64,000 nt of DNA from Actinomycetospora sp. NBRC 106375. Lineage in GTDB: Bacteria > Actinomycetota > Actinomycetes > Mycobacteriales > Pseudonocardiaceae. The stretch spans positions 124,001 through 188,000 of the forward strand of contig NZ_BSTS01000003.1 of NCBI RefSeq assembly GCF_030269665.1, in the 5' to 3' direction. The notes under the pieces are model-generated. The model worked only from the letters and a program-made list of their open reading frames with translations. It was not told the origin of the DNA and made no database searches. The translations under genes and the position numbers were made by a program. Shown here one piece after another: positions 48,297 through 57,952 of the stretch; the stretch's first letter is position 1, and each line of letters opens with the position of its first letter.

Positions 48297-49985
48297 TCAG
48301 CTCTCGGGCAGGGCGAAGACGAACAGCGCGTCGCCGGCGGCGGCGCCGAGCAGGCCGGGCAGGAAGCCCTCGACCCAGCCGCCCCAGCCGGTGGGCGCCG
48401 CGACGTACTGGCGGCCGTTCACCTCGTACGTCGACGGGCTCGAGTGGTGCCCGCTGCCGCACTGGAACGACCACAGCTTCTCGCCGGTGTCGGCGTCCAG
48501 GGCGACGAACTCGCCGGTGGGCGTGCCCTGGAAGACCAGCCCGCCCGACGTGCTCAGCGTGGAGGCGCACATCGGGTACTCGTTGTTCCAGCGCCACTTC
48601 TCCTCGCCCGACACCGGGTCGATGGCGGCCACGTAGCCGTAGAAGTCGTCGAGGTCGACGGCCACGCCGGCGCCCCAGTAGGGGATGCTCTCCTTGAACT
48701 CGCGGCGGCGGCGGGTGGCCGTCGCCCCGACCTCCTGGACGGGCACGTAGATCAACCCCGTGCTGGGGTTGAAGCACATGTGCGTCCACTCCTTGCCACC
48801 GGCCGGGCCGGGCCAGAAGTGGACGGGGACGCCCTCCTCGTCCGGGTACACCTTCGGGGTGACCTTGCCGTCGGGCGTGATCTCGCCCCACGTGATGCGG
48901 TCGACGAAGGGGAACACGCGGACGAGCTCGCCGTTGGTGCGGTCGATGACGAAGAAGTAGCCGTTCTTGTCCGCGTGGGCGAGCAGCTTGCGCCCGTCCG
49001 GAGCGTCGAAGAGCAGGTTCTCCATCGTGGAGTCGTAGTCCCACAGGTCGTGCGGCGTGAACTGGTAGTGCCACTGGATGGTGCCGGTGTTCACGTCGAC
49101 CGCGATGACGCTGTCGGTGTAGAGGTTGTCGCCCTCACGCACGCCGCCGTCGAAGTCGGGCGCCGGGTTGCCGGTGCCCTGGTAGAGCAGCTCGAGGTCC
49201 GGGTCGTACGTGCAGGTGACCCAGCAGTTCGCGCCGCCGCGCTGCCACGCCTCGCCGTCGTCCGGCCACGTCTCCGCGCCGGGCTCGCCCGGCTTCGGGA
49301 TCGTGTAGTTGCGCCAGCGCCGCTCACCGCTCTGGGCGTCGAACGCGTCCATGTGGCCGCGGAGGCCGAACTCGCCGCCGGAGCTCCCGACGACGACCAT
49401 GTCCTTGACGAGCAGCGGGGCGACGGTGCCGCTCTCGCCGGCGCGCACGTCGCCGTTGACGACGTCCCAGACCAGGTCGCCGGTCTGGGCGTCGAGCGCG
49501 ATGAGGTGCGCGTTGAGGGTGTACATGTAGACCTTGCCGTGGCCGACGGCCACGCCGCGGTTGACGTTGCCGCAGCACAGCGACACGTCGTAGGGCGACG
49601 CGTACTTGTACCGCCACAGCTCCTCGCCGGTGACCGCGTCGATCGCCCAGACCTTGCCGTCGGGGCCGGAGACGTACATGACGCCCTCGACGACGAGCGG
49701 CGAAGCCTCGAACGAGTAGGTCGACGCGCCGGAGTGCAGCCCGTTCATGCCGGCCTGGAACACCCACGCCGGCGTCAGGCGCTTGACGGTGTCCTTGTTG
49801 ATCTGGTCCAGCCCGCTGTGGCGCTGGCCGTCGTAGGTGCCGTAGTAGGTCAGCCAGTTCTGCGGCTCCGAGCGCGCGTTCCGGATGCGCTCGTAGTTGA
49901 CCTCGCTGGTCGCGGGGGCCTGGCCCCTGGTGGCGCTGAGGGTCTTGTGCGGGACGGCCTCGCCGGCGTCCACGTAGTCGGTCAT
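48297..49985 (-). CDS. PQQ-dependent alcohol dehydrogenase (quinoprotein, lanthanide-type metal site)
   Basis: 562 residues with an eight-bladed propeller of tryptophan-docking repeats (for example AIDAVTGEELWRYK, ALDAQTGDLVWD, ALDADTGEKLWSFQ). The adjacent disulfide Cys137-Cys138 (SLCCGNVNRG) and metal ligands Glu205 (GGEFG), Asn273 (TGNPAP) and catalytic Asp316 are present. Asp318 two residues later (DYD) is the mark of lanthanide-using XoxF-type enzymes. The N-terminus (MTDYVDAGEAVPHKTL) has no hydrophobic stretch or twin-arginine motif, odd for a periplasmic quinoprotein. GAGAGGAAA precedes the ATG and no earlier in-frame start exists. Confidence 0.92.
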   Translation of the reverse strand: MTDYVDAGEAVPHKTLSATRGQAPATSEVNYERIRNARSEPQNWLTYYGTYDGQRHSGLDQINKDTVKRLTPAWVFQAGMNGLHSGASTYSFEASPLVVEGVMYVSGPDGKVWAIDAVTGEELWRYKYASPYDVSLCCGNVNRGVAVGHGKVYMYTLNAHLIALDAQTGDLVWDVVNGDVRAGESGTVAPLLVKDMVVVGSSGGEFGLRGHMDAFDAQSGERRWRNYTIPKPGEPGAETWPDDGEAWQRGGANCWVTCTYDPDLELLYQGTGNPAPDFDGGVREGDNLYTDSVIAVDVNTGTIQWHYQFTPHDLWDYDSTMENLLFDAPDGRKLLAHADKNGYFFVIDRTNGELVRVFPFVDRITWGEITPDGKVTPKVYPDEEGVPVHFWPGPAGGKEWTHMCFNPSTGLIYVPVQEVGATATRRRREFKESIPYWGAGVAVDLDDFYGYVAAIDPVSGEEKWRWNNEYPMCASTLSTSGGLVFQGTPTGEFVALDADTGEKLWSFQCGSGHHSSPSTYEVNGRQYVAAPTGWGGWVEGFLPGLLGAAAGDALFVFALPES

Positions 49986-50017
49986 CGGTTTCCTCTCCGG
50001 TCTCTACGCGCTGGGAT

Positions 50018-50476
50018 CTACGGACGCGGCTGCGGCGGGCGGTCCTGCTTCGCGTGGTCGGGGACCTCCCCGCCGAACACGAGCGCACCCGTCAGGCCGC
50101 GGCCCTCGTCGTTGCCGGTGGTGGAGCCGTAGTAGTAGGTGCCGGGCCCGGAGAGCGAGAGCCGAGCCGTGCCCTTGGAGTGGTTGACCAGCCAGATGAT
50201 CTTGGGGTCACCGTTGTGGGGCAGCACCGCGCAGTGGGTGTTCTTGTCGTCGTTGATGAGCGTGAGCTCGACCTCGCCGCCCTCCGGGAACACGAGGATC
50301 GAGGGCTCCCAGATCAGCTCGTCCTCCGGGATGCGGACCGTGGCCCGCATGACGCCGTCGGAGCCCTTCTCGGCGTGCCCGATGCTGCCGGTGCCGAGCA
50401 GGCGACCGAGTGCCGTCTTGTTCTGCCCGTCCAGGCCGGCAGCGGCCAGGTCGGCGGATCGATCTGTGGACGTCAT
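50018..50476 (-). CDS. Cupredoxin-like PQQ-associated protein (MSMEG_3727 type)
   Basis: 152 residues. A cupredoxin beta-sandwich is suggested by WEPSILVFPEGGEVELTLINDDKNTHCAVLPHNGD and LSLSGPGTYYYGSTTGN, with one Cys and two His but no canonical C-terminal copper Met/His set, so copper binding is uncertain. This resembles the mycobacterial protein found beside PQQ dehydrogenases. Like the dehydrogenase 32 bases downstream, it has no signal peptide. GAGGAGGT precedes the ATG. It is the first gene of the minus-strand series. Confidence 0.75.
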   Translation of the reverse strand: MTSTDRSADLAAAGLDGQNKTALGRLLGTGSIGHAEKGSDGVMRATVRIPEDELIWEPSILVFPEGGEVELTLINDDKNTHCAVLPHNGDPKIIWLVNHSKGTARLSLSGPGTYYYGSTTGNDEGRGLTGALVFGGEVPDHAKQDRPPQPRP

Positions 50477-51008
50477 GCGACGTACCTCCTCATGGGTGCC
50501 CTTCTCGTCTTCGCTGACGACCCCCGGGGTTCGGCAACCGGGTCTCGCCGGGCATGGCCCATCGCGGCGGACGATGCGTGGGTGAGGAGGGCTCCGCCGC
50601 CTCGGTCGCACGACCGTCCGGCCGACGATGTCGACCGCTGGGCGGCAGGACACACGCAGCAGGACGGCGACCGGATGACGACGGCCGCCGAGCGGTGTGT
50701 GCTGAGCCACAGGGGACAGTAGGGAGGCTGTCCTGGCTCGGCAAGGGGCAGCGCGGGGGTTTCGGATCTCGATCTTGCTCCGGAGGCTTGATCACGCGGG
50801 TGGCCTGGGTCGATCACGGGAAGTAGTTGCCGGCCACTGTTCCGATGTGCGGAACACTCGGTCGGCGCGGCGGAATGCGTGGCGCACCCTGGCCATCCGG
50901 CCAGGTTCGGCGGCCCGAGGTGTCGTGGATCACCGACCGCAGTTATCGTCGGCACCGGGCGAGCCGCCGACGGGGCTGCCGGAGCGCCTGGTGGGAGGTC
51001 GGTCGCAG
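50477..51008. promoter_or_regulatory. 532-base region upstream of the PQQ series and the CYTH gene
   Basis: Non-coding by composition. It holds a perfect inverted repeat at 50838-50856 and must carry the promoter of the cupredoxin-dehydrogenase transcript (minus strand, right of 50476) and that of the CYTH-like gene. No convincing -10/-35 pair was found. Confidence 0.45.
50838..50856. promoter_or_regulatory. Operator-like inverted repeat
   Basis: TGTTCCG, five bases, CGGAACA: perfect 7-bp arms, the type of dyad bound by IclR- or GntR-like regulators. No regulator gene lies beside it. Confidence 0.45.
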
Positions 51009-51767
51009 GTGGGCAGGTTCGGGTCGACCGAGGCGCTCGCGTGGCTCGCCACCCACGGCGTCCACGCCGACAGCGTCGAGCTGAAGACGCTGCTCGTGCC
51101 TCCGGCCGGAGCCGCCGCCGAGGCACTGACGGGGCGGCGCGGCCCCCCGTGGAGCGTCCGCCAGACCTACCTGCTCGACACCGAGGAGCTGGACTTCCTG
51201 CAGGCCGGCGTCGAGATCCGGCTGCGGCGCCGGGCGCGCGGCAAGTTCGACCTCGCGGTTTCCGCGCGCCGCCGGGGCACCGAGCTCGGCTGCTACCGGC
51301 CCCGCGGGGCGCGCGTCGAGTACGACGTCGTCCCCGCCGGCGTGTGGAAGGACATCGAGGTGCGCCGGGACATCGACTCGGCGGCCGCCGCCGCGGTGAT
51401 CGCGGGCTCCGCGAAGGCGCGCGAGCTGCTCTCGGGGACCCAGGGCACCTGGGCGTGCGAGGGCGGGAGCGAGGTCGTCGACGACGCCCGGCTCTCCGAG
51501 CTGAAGGTGCACGGGCCGCTGGTGGTCCGGCGCGTCAAGGTGGCGGCGACCGGGATGGGGCTCGCGCGCGTCGACCTCGAGCATTTCCGTTTCCCGAGCG
51601 GGCGCGAGCTCGTCGAGCTGTCGACCCGCTGCTGCCCGCCGGACGTGCAGCCGACCGCCTCGGGGTTCGAGCAGCTGCTCGACGAGCGCGACGTCGTCGT
51701 GGCGCCGGAGTACTGCACCAAGACCTCGGTGTGGCACGACGAGATCGCGCGCCGGGGTCAGAGCTGA
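51009..51767 (+). CDS. CYTH-like domain protein
   Basis: 252 residues. The N-terminal VELKTLLVPP recalls the ExExK-type strand of CYTH triphosphate tunnel enzymes, and VRQTYLLDTEELDFLQAGVEIRLRRRARGKFDLAVSARR is the typical strand/arginine pattern. Catalytic acidic residues are not fully assignable, so it may be a polyphosphate-binding or inactive member. GGGAGGTC lies nine bases before the GTG at 51009; longer readings are possible but unconserved. Confidence 0.55.
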   Translation: MGRFGSTEALAWLATHGVHADSVELKTLLVPPAGAAAEALTGRRGPPWSVRQTYLLDTEELDFLQAGVEIRLRRRARGKFDLAVSARRRGTELGCYRPRGARVEYDVVPAGVWKDIEVRRDIDSAAAAAVIAGSAKARELLSGTQGTWACEGGSEVVDDARLSELKVHGPLVVRRVKVAATGMGLARVDLEHFRFPSGRELVELSTRCCPPDVQPTASGFEQLLDERDVVVAPEYCTKTSVWHDEIARRGQS

Positions 51768-51845
51768 CACACGTCCCGGGGTGAGGTCCGTCCGGGGCGC
51801 GTGTGGTTACCGGGACGCGTGGGGCCCGCGGGCTACCGTGGGCGC

Positions 51846-54536
51846 ATGGCCGGCCGGACCGAGACAGACCAGCGCGCGGACCGCAGTCGCCCGCTCACGG
51901 GCGGGCGGACGCCGCGGCAGCGGGGTGCCGGCCCGGCCGCGTCGACCCGCTCGCCGCAGCCGCGGCCGCCCGCCAAGCGCCGGCCCGCGGGCTCGTCGAC
52001 GAAGAAGCGCCCGCCGGCCCGGCGGCGCACCGGGCCCGGCCCGATCGTGCGGGCGCTGCGCGGGGGCTGGGTGCTCACCGCCCGCGGGCTCGGCTCGCTC
52101 GTCCGCACGCTGGGGCGGGCCCGCGACGTCGACGCCGCGCACCGCCGTGACGGGGTGGCGCTGGCGCTGGTCGTGCTCGCGGTGCTCACAGCGGCGGGGG
52201 TCTGGTGGGGCGCCGGCGGCCCGGTCGGCACCGGCCTGGACGTCGGGCTGCGGACCGTCATCGGCGCGGCCGCGCTCGTGCTGCCCGTCGTGCTGCTCGG
52301 GGTCGCCGTGATCCTGCTGCGCACCGACCCGCAGCCCGAGACCCGCCCGCGCACGGTCGTCGGCGCGCTCCTGTTCGGCCTCGCTGTCCTCGCCGTCTGG
52401 CACCTCGTCGTCGGCGCGCCGCGCGAGCTGGACGGGCGCCGCACGGCGGGCGGCGTCCTCGGCGCCGTGATCGCGGACCCGCTCGCCCGGGGCGTGACGA
52501 CGTGGATCGCCGGGGTCGTGCTGGTGCTCGTGGGCCTCTACGGCCTGCTGGTGCTCACGGGCACGCCGGTGCGCGAGATCGGCCAGCGCCTGCGCCTGCT
52601 CGTCACCGGCGAGCACCCCGACGGCGACTGGGGCGGCCCGGACGACGTGGACGTCGACGCCGACGGCGTGCCCCTCGACGACCCGGATGGCACGGCGCCC
52701 ACGACGGCGATCCGGCGCCGCGGTCGCACGGGCGCCGCGTCGGACGAGGCGGGTGCCGACGGGTCCGGCGGAACCGACGGTTCCGACGGCTCCGACGGGG
52801 ACGCCGCCCGCCACCCCGCGCGGCACCGCGACCGCAACGCCGCGGCCGTCCCCGACCTGACCAGCCCGCCGCCGGACGAGGCCCCGGCCCCGCCGCGGCC
52901 GAAGAAGAAGCCCGCTCCCGCCGCACCGGCGGCCGTTGCCGAGCCCCCGGAGGAGACCGAGCCCGACCCGCAGGCGGCGGCCTCGTTCAGCTCCCACCGC
53001 GACGTCACCGACGGCGACTACCGCCTCCCGCCGCCCGACCTGCTCACGGCCGGCGAGCCGCCCAAGGCCCGCAGCGCCGCGAACGACGCCATGATCGAGG
53101 CGATCACCGGCGTGCTCGAGCAGTTCAAGGTGGACGCCGAGGTCACGGGGTTCACCCGGGGCCCGACGGTCACGCGCTACGAGGTCGAGCTCGGGCACGG
53201 CGTGAAGGTCGAGAAGATCACCGCGCTGCACCGCAACCTCGCCTACGCCGCGGCCACGGACCGCGTGCTGCTGCTCGCGCCCATCCCGGGGAAGTCGGCC
53301 GTGGGCATCGAGGTGCCCAACACCGACCGGGAGATGGTGCGCCTGGGCGACGTGCTGACGTCGTCGACGGCGCGGGCCGAGACCCACCCGATGGTCATCG
53401 GGCTCGGCAAGGACATCGAGGGCCGGATGGTGACGGCCAACCTCGCGAAGATGCCGCACCTGCTGGTCGCCGGCTCCACCGGTTCCGGTAAGTCGAGCTT
53501 CGTCAACTCGATGCTCGTCTCGCTGCTGCAGCGCTCGACACCGGACGAGGTCCGGATGATCCTCATCGACCCCAAGATGGTCGAGCTGACGCCCTACGAG
53601 GGCATCCCGCACCTGATCACGCCGATCATCACCTCGCCGAAGAAGGCGGCCACGGCGCTGCAGTGGCTGGTGGAGGAGATGGAGCAGCGCTACTCGGACA
53701 TGCAGGCCAACCGCGTGCGGCACATCGACACGTTCAACGAGAAGGTGCGCAGTGGAGCGATCCAGGCGCCGCTCGGCTCCGAGCGCGTCTACCGCCCGTA
53801 CCCGTACATCATGTGCATCGTCGACGAGCTCGCCGACCTCATGATGACCGCGCCGCGCGACGTCGAGGACGCGATCGTGCGGATCACGCAGAAGGCCCGC
53901 GCGGCCGGCATCCACCTCGTGCTCGCCACACAGCGCCCGTCCGTCGACGTGGTCACCGGTCTGATCAAGACGAACGTGCCGTCGCGGCTCGCGTTCGCGA
54001 CGAGCTCGCTCACCGACTCGCGCGTCATCCTCGACCAGCCCGGCGCCGAGAAGCTCATCGGCATGGGCGACGCGCTCTTCCTGCCGATGGGCGCCGGGAA
54101 GACGAACCGCCTGCAGGGCGCGTTCATCTCCGACGACGAGATCTCGGCGATCGTCGAGCACTGCAAGGAGCAGGCCGACCCCGACTACACCGAGGGCGTC
54201 ACCACCGAGGCCGCCGGCTCGACGAAGGAGATCGACCCGGACATCGGCGACGACCTCGAGCTCGTGGTCGCGGCCGCCGAGCTGATCGTCACCAGCCAGT
54301 TCGGCTCGACCTCGATGCTGCAGCGCAAGCTCCGCGTGGGGTTCGCCAAGGCCGGGCGGCTCATGGACCTGCTCGAGACCCGCGGCGTCGTGGGCCCGTC
54401 GGAGGGTTCCAAGGCCCGCGACGTGCTGTTCAAGCCCGACGAGCTGCCCGACCTGCTGGCGTCCCTGCGCGGCGAACCGGCCCCGGCGCCGGCCGCCGAC
54501 CCCGACTCGGACATCCCGCCGCCGAGCGAGGACTGA
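51846..54536 (+). CDS. ftsK: DNA translocase FtsK/SpoIIIE
   Basis: 896 residues. An Arg/Pro-rich N-terminus is followed by four to five membrane helices (residues ~100-245), an acidic disordered linker (residues ~260-385), then the motor: Walker [11 protein letters not shown] near residue 542-550, Walker [15 protein letters not shown], a [16 protein letters not shown] segment, and the C-terminal gamma winged helix (LVTSQ-type; [22 protein letters not shown]). It pumps chromosome DNA at the division site. ATG at 51846 is used. Confidence 0.97.
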   Translation: MAGRTETDQRADRSRPLTGGRTPRQRGAGPAASTRSPQPRPPAKRRPAGSSTKKRPPARRRTGPGPIVRALRGGWVLTARGLGSLVRTLGRARDVDAAHRRDGVALALVVLAVLTAAGVWWGAGGPVGTGLDVGLRTVIGAAALVLPVVLLGVAVILLRTDPQPETRPRTVVGALLFGLAVLAVWHLVVGAPRELDGRRTAGGVLGAVIADPLARGVTTWIAGVVLVLVGLYGLLVLTGTPVREIGQRLRLLVTGEHPDGDWGGPDDVDVDADGVPLDDPDGTAPTTAIRRRGRTGAASDEAGADGSGGTDGSDGSDGDAARHPARHRDRNAAAVPDLTSPPPDEAPAPPRPKKKPAPAAPAAVAEPPEETEPDPQAAASFSSHRDVTDGDYRLPPPDLLTAGEPPKARSAANDAMIEAITGVLEQFKVDAEVTGFTRGPTVTRYEVELGHGVKVEKITALHRNLAYAAATDRVLLLAPIPGKSAVGIEVPNTDREMVRLGDVLTSSTARAETHPMVIGLGKDIEGRMVTANLAKMPHLLVAGSTGSGKSSFVNSMLVSLLQRSTPDEVRMILIDPKMVELTPYEGIPHLITPIITSPKKAATALQWLVEEMEQRYSDMQANRVRHIDTFNEKVRSGAIQAPLGSERVYRPYPYIMCIVDELADLMMTAPRDVEDAIVRITQKARAAGIHLVLATQRPSVDVVTGLIKTNVPSRLAFATSSLTDSRVILDQPGAEKLIGMGDALFLPMGAGKTNRLQGAFISDDEISAIVEHCKEQADPDYTEGVTTEAAGSTKEIDPDIGDDLELVVAAAELIVTSQFGSTSMLQRKLRVGFAKAGRLMDLLETRGVVGPSEGSKARDVLFKPDELPDLLASLRGEPAPAPAADPDSDIPPPSED

Positions 54537-54563
54537 CTGTGACCCGGACGTCGTCCGTCGCTC

Positions 54564-56696
54564 CTAGAAGGGCGGCGGATCGTCGGGGCCGGACGTGGCG
54601 GCCGTCGTCGGCGGGGTGGGTGCGGCCCGGGCCTGCGAGCGCTGGGCGGCGAGCTTCGGGGCGATCTTCTCGAGCCACTGCGGGTCGAGCTCGTCGTGCT
54701 CGCGGTCGGGGTAGCCGTCGTCGGGGAGGGGCCGGGGCGTGGCGGCGGGGCTCGGGGCGGGGAGTGGTCGGAGAATCTTCTTCGGCCCGGTGGTGTGGGT
54801 GACCCCGGCCCGGGTGCGCATGACGAACCAACCCGGCAGGGGCTGCCGCACGTGCCAGCCGCCGAGGTGTTTGAGGCGGTGGTCGTGGGTGCACCACGCC
54901 CCGAGGTTCCAGGTGACGGTCGGCCCGCCCCAGGCGTGCTCGCGGGTGTGGTCGATCTCGGCGCGGTGGGCGGGCTGCCGACACCAGGGGATGACGCAGT
55001 GCCGGTCGCGGGCGCGGGTCCAACGCTCGGCCTCGGCGCCGGGACGGCGGCGTAGCCAGTCGTCGGGGCCGCTCGCGGCGTCGGGCGGGTGCCCGAGGGT
55101 GCCGGTCCGGCGCAGGTCGGTGAGCCGGGTCTGGAGCTCGCGCAGTAGCGGCGCCCAGTCGGGGTGGTCGTCGGGGTGCAGGGCAGCGAGCACTGTCGTC
55201 GGAACCTGGAGTTCGACGATCGCGCCGGTCCGGGCCGGACCCGGTGCCTGCCCCCGCGCCCGGTGACGGCCGCGGGGGCTCGCTGGTCGGGTGGGTCGAC
55301 GGCGGGCGAGCAGGACGTGGTGGAGGTGGCCGTCGGGGTCGGTGAGGACGACGCGCCACTCGCCGTGGTGTCGGGCGGCGATCAGGTCGCGGGCCACCTG
55401 GGCGGTGACGGCGCCGACGCCGGGGACGGTGGCGGGGTACTGGTCGACTCCGAGCGCGGTGGTCAGCCGCAGCCGAATCTCGACGGTGCCGCGGCGCAGC
55501 CGTCCGGCGCGCGACTCCACGGGCGCCGTGGGTTCGGGCTCACCGGTGTCGTCGTCCCCGACGGGGAGGCCGGGAAGGTCGAGGGCGCCCTGCTCGGCGG
55601 GTGACCGCGGCGCGGGCTGCTCCGGAGCGTCCTCGCCGGGGTCGTCCTCGCGCCGACCATCGGAACGGCCGCCGCTGGGGCCCTCGTCGCCGCGGTCCTC
55701 GTCGCGGTCCTCGTCGTCGCGGTCCTCGTCGTCGGGGCCCTCGTCGTCGGGGCCGCCGCCAGCGGGTCCACCATGAGGGCCGCCGGGCCCGCTGTCGTCC
55801 GGACCCGGATCGGGATCGGGACCGCCGCCGGGGCCGCCGTCGTCCGGCTTGTCGTCGTCGGGTTCGTCGGAGGCGCCGGCGGCGTGATACTCGGCGGCGA
55901 GGAGGCGGGCGATGTCGTCGTCAGGCATGCCCGCGGTGGACCCGTCGAGCAGCCGCGTGCCGACCTGCCGGCGCAGCAGCTGGATCGGGGTGAGCACCCC
56001 GAGCCCGCGGACCGCGGCGGCCAGCGCCTCGATCCGCGCCATCGACGCGATCCCGTCGCTCGCGGGAGCGTCGACCAGCGCCAGGTTCGCGGTGCCCGAC
56101 GGGTTCATCGACAGCTCCACCCGCCCCCGCGACTCGGCCCGCTTGCGGCGCCGCTCGGCCCACTCCGGGTCCAGGGCGAGCACGATCTCCTCGAGCCGTT
56201 CCCGCAGCGCCGCGACCGGCAGCTCGGCGGCTTCGGGCAGCACCTCGGCCACCGCCTGCTGCGCGTGGTCAGCGGACAGGTCGGTGGTCAGCTCGCTGAT
56301 CGTGCGGACCTTGGGTTCGTCGAGGCGCCCCTGCCACAGCGCTGTGCCGAGCGCGGGCAGGCGGGAGAAGAGATCGTCGGCGAGCTGCAGCCGCCGCGAG
56401 GCCATCGTGCGCGAGCAGCCCAGCACCGCCGCGACCTCGTCGCCGGAGAACTCGTCGGTGCTCGGGAGCCGACCGGTGTGCCCGTCCTGCGCGGTGCCCA
56501 GCTCCCGGAGCCCGGCCAGCAGCATCGCCTCGGCGCGGTTGTGGACCTGCCACCGCGCTCGCACGTACGCCGCCAGGTCCTCCCCGGTCAGCGTGCGCGG
56601 GTCTGTCCCATCGAGCTCGGCCACCAGGTCGGCATCCGGCTCACGACCCGCCAGTGCGGCCGCGAGGCCACACCCCAGATCGTGGTCGATGCTCAT
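54564..56696 (-). CDS. DUF222 / HNH endonuclease domain protein
   Basis: 710 residues. The N-terminal DUF222 domain runs to about residue 270; a long acidic Asp/Gly/Pro linker (about residues 275-380) follows; the C-terminal part has the HNH block (CVIPWCRQPAHRAEIDHTREHAWGG and NLGAWCTHDHRLKHLGGW), with paired Cys for zinc and the catalytic His. Such proteins are abundant repeated families (13E12-like) in actinobacteria with no settled role. A TAGTGT lies seven bases before the ATG, so the message may be leaderless. It converges on ftsK. Confidence 0.9.
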   Translation of the reverse strand: MSIDHDLGCGLAAALAGREPDADLVAELDGTDPRTLTGEDLAAYVRARWQVHNRAEAMLLAGLRELGTAQDGHTGRLPSTDEFSGDEVAAVLGCSRTMASRRLQLADDLFSRLPALGTALWQGRLDEPKVRTISELTTDLSADHAQQAVAEVLPEAAELPVAALRERLEEIVLALDPEWAERRRKRAESRGRVELSMNPSGTANLALVDAPASDGIASMARIEALAAAVRGLGVLTPIQLLRRQVGTRLLDGSTAGMPDDDIARLLAAEYHAAGASDEPDDDKPDDGGPGGGPDPDPGPDDSGPGGPHGGPAGGGPDDEGPDDEDRDDEDRDEDRGDEGPSGGRSDGRREDDPGEDAPEQPAPRSPAEQGALDLPGLPVGDDDTGEPEPTAPVESRAGRLRRGTVEIRLRLTTALGVDQYPATVPGVGAVTAQVARDLIAARHHGEWRVVLTDPDGHLHHVLLARRRPTRPASPRGRHRARGQAPGPARTGAIVELQVPTTVLAALHPDDHPDWAPLLRELQTRLTDLRRTGTLGHPPDAASGPDDWLRRRPGAEAERWTRARDRHCVIPWCRQPAHRAEIDHTREHAWGGPTVTWNLGAWCTHDHRLKHLGGWHVRQPLPGWFVMRTRAGVTHTTGPKKILRPLPAPSPAATPRPLPDDGYPDREHDELDPQWLEKIAPKLAAQRSQARAAPTPPTTAATSGPDDPPPF

Positions 56697-56865
56697 ACCC
56701 GGAACACTAGGACCGACCCCCGACAGTCCCGTCCCGGGAAGCCCAGGTCAGGCCCGACCGGCAGGTCACAGAACGGCAACGATCCCCGCGCGGGAGACCT
56801 CGGGCAGGAACACCGCGCGCGGCCGCCGGAACGGGCGGTCGCCTCGTCGTGGACGCGCCGCCTCA

Positions 56866-57882
56866 TCACGACACGATGCTGTCCCGGGTCGGGGCCAGGA
56901 GGGCGGCCGCCGCCCCGGCGCGGACGAGCTCGGTCTCGGCGGGGTCGAGGCCCGCGGCCGTGAGACGGTCGAGGGGGTCGGTGACGCCCATGTCGAAGGG
57001 GTGGTCCGTCCCGAGGCACACGCGGTCGGCGCCCGCCACGGCGACGAGGTGGCGCAGCGCCTCGGGGGTGTAGACCAGCGCGTCGAACCACAGGCGGCGC
57101 AGCGCGCGGCTCGGGGGAGCGGCCGCCACTCGGTCGCCGGGGCGGGCGTGCCAGGCGTGGTCCTGGCGGGCCGTGCCGAGCGGGAAGAACCCGCCGCCGT
57201 GGGCGGCGAGGACACGGACGCCGTCGGGCAGGGCGCCGGACGCGACGAGCCGTGAGAGCGCGACGGTCGTCTCGACGGGGTTGCCGACGCTGTTGGACAG
57301 GTAGCCGACGTCGAGCCGCTCGCCGAGCGTGCAGCCCCACGGATGGATGAACACGACGGCCTCGAGCTCGGCGGCGGCCGCCCAGAACCCGCGCAGCGCA
57401 GGGTCGTCGAGCTCGCGGCGCACCCCGTCGGGCCCGGTGACGAACGTGCCGATCTCCACACCGCGCAGGCCGTCCGCGACCGCGGTGCGCAGGACCTCGA
57501 CCGCGAGGTCGGGGTGCTGCAGGGGTGTCGTCCCGAGGCCGACGAGCCGGTCGGGGGTGCCGGCGCAGTGCCCGAGCACACCCTCGTTGACCGCGGCCGC
57601 GTAGCGGGCCGCGAGATCGCGGTCGGCCCAGGTGTGGTGGATCGGCATCGGGCTCACGAGCTGGACCTCGATGCCGGCGGCGTCCATCGCCGCGAGCCGG
57701 ACGCCGCGGTCGGTCAGCGCCGGACCGAGGGCCCCGATCTGCTCGCGGTTGACCCGGGACGACGCCGGCCCGGCGGCGCGCGCCTCGGCGGCCCGGGCCT
57801 CGGCCAGGGCGGCCTCGTCGGCGACGAGCGCCTCGGCGGCCGGGACGAGGACGTGCGCGTGGACGTCGACGGTGGGGTTCAC
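56866..57882 (-). CDS. Amidohydrolase family protein (ACMSD-like decarboxylase)
   Basis: 338 residues, metal-dependent amidohydrolase 2 family. Metal ligands fit His8 and His10 (VDVHAHVL), a His in FIHPWG, a His in AAHGGGF and the Asp in GTDHPFDMG, the arrangement of 2-amino-3-carboxymuconate-6-semialdehyde decarboxylase. It would decarboxylate a ring-cleavage product or an aromatic acid. It is the last gene of the operon, after a hairpin. Confidence 0.85.
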   Translation of the reverse strand: MNPTVDVHAHVLVPAAEALVADEAALAEARAAEARAAGPASSRVNREQIGALGPALTDRGVRLAAMDAAGIEVQLVSPMPIHHTWADRDLAARYAAAVNEGVLGHCAGTPDRLVGLGTTPLQHPDLAVEVLRTAVADGLRGVEIGTFVTGPDGVRRELDDPALRGFWAAAAELEAVVFIHPWGCTLGERLDVGYLSNSVGNPVETTVALSRLVASGALPDGVRVLAAHGGGFFPLGTARQDHAWHARPGDRVAAAPPSRALRRLWFDALVYTPEALRHLVAVAGADRVCLGTDHPFDMGVTDPLDRLTAAGLDPAETELVRAGAAAALLAPTRDSIVS

Positions 57883-57924
57883 GGTGTCTCCTCCATGATC
57901 GAAGTCCCGTTGCGGACGCTGAGC

Positions 57925-57947
57925 GTCAGCGACGGCACTTCGCTGAC
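57925..57947 (-). terminator. Hairpin within the catabolic operon
   Basis: GTCAGCGA and TCGCTGAC (perfect 8 bp, seven-base loop) between the FAH-family gene and the amidohydrolase gene. Its right part recurs at the left edge of the window (6-22). Confidence 0.5.
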
Positions 57948-57952
57948 ACGGG

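Noticed and set aside
50477-51008. Small genes in the gap between the cupredoxin and CYTH genes
   Set aside because: Open frames exist on both strands but overlap one another, lack ribosome binding sites and show no conserved pattern.
55600-55990. Arg-rich plus-strand open frames over the HNH gene
   Set aside because: Shadows of the acidic Asp/Gly linker on the minus strand.
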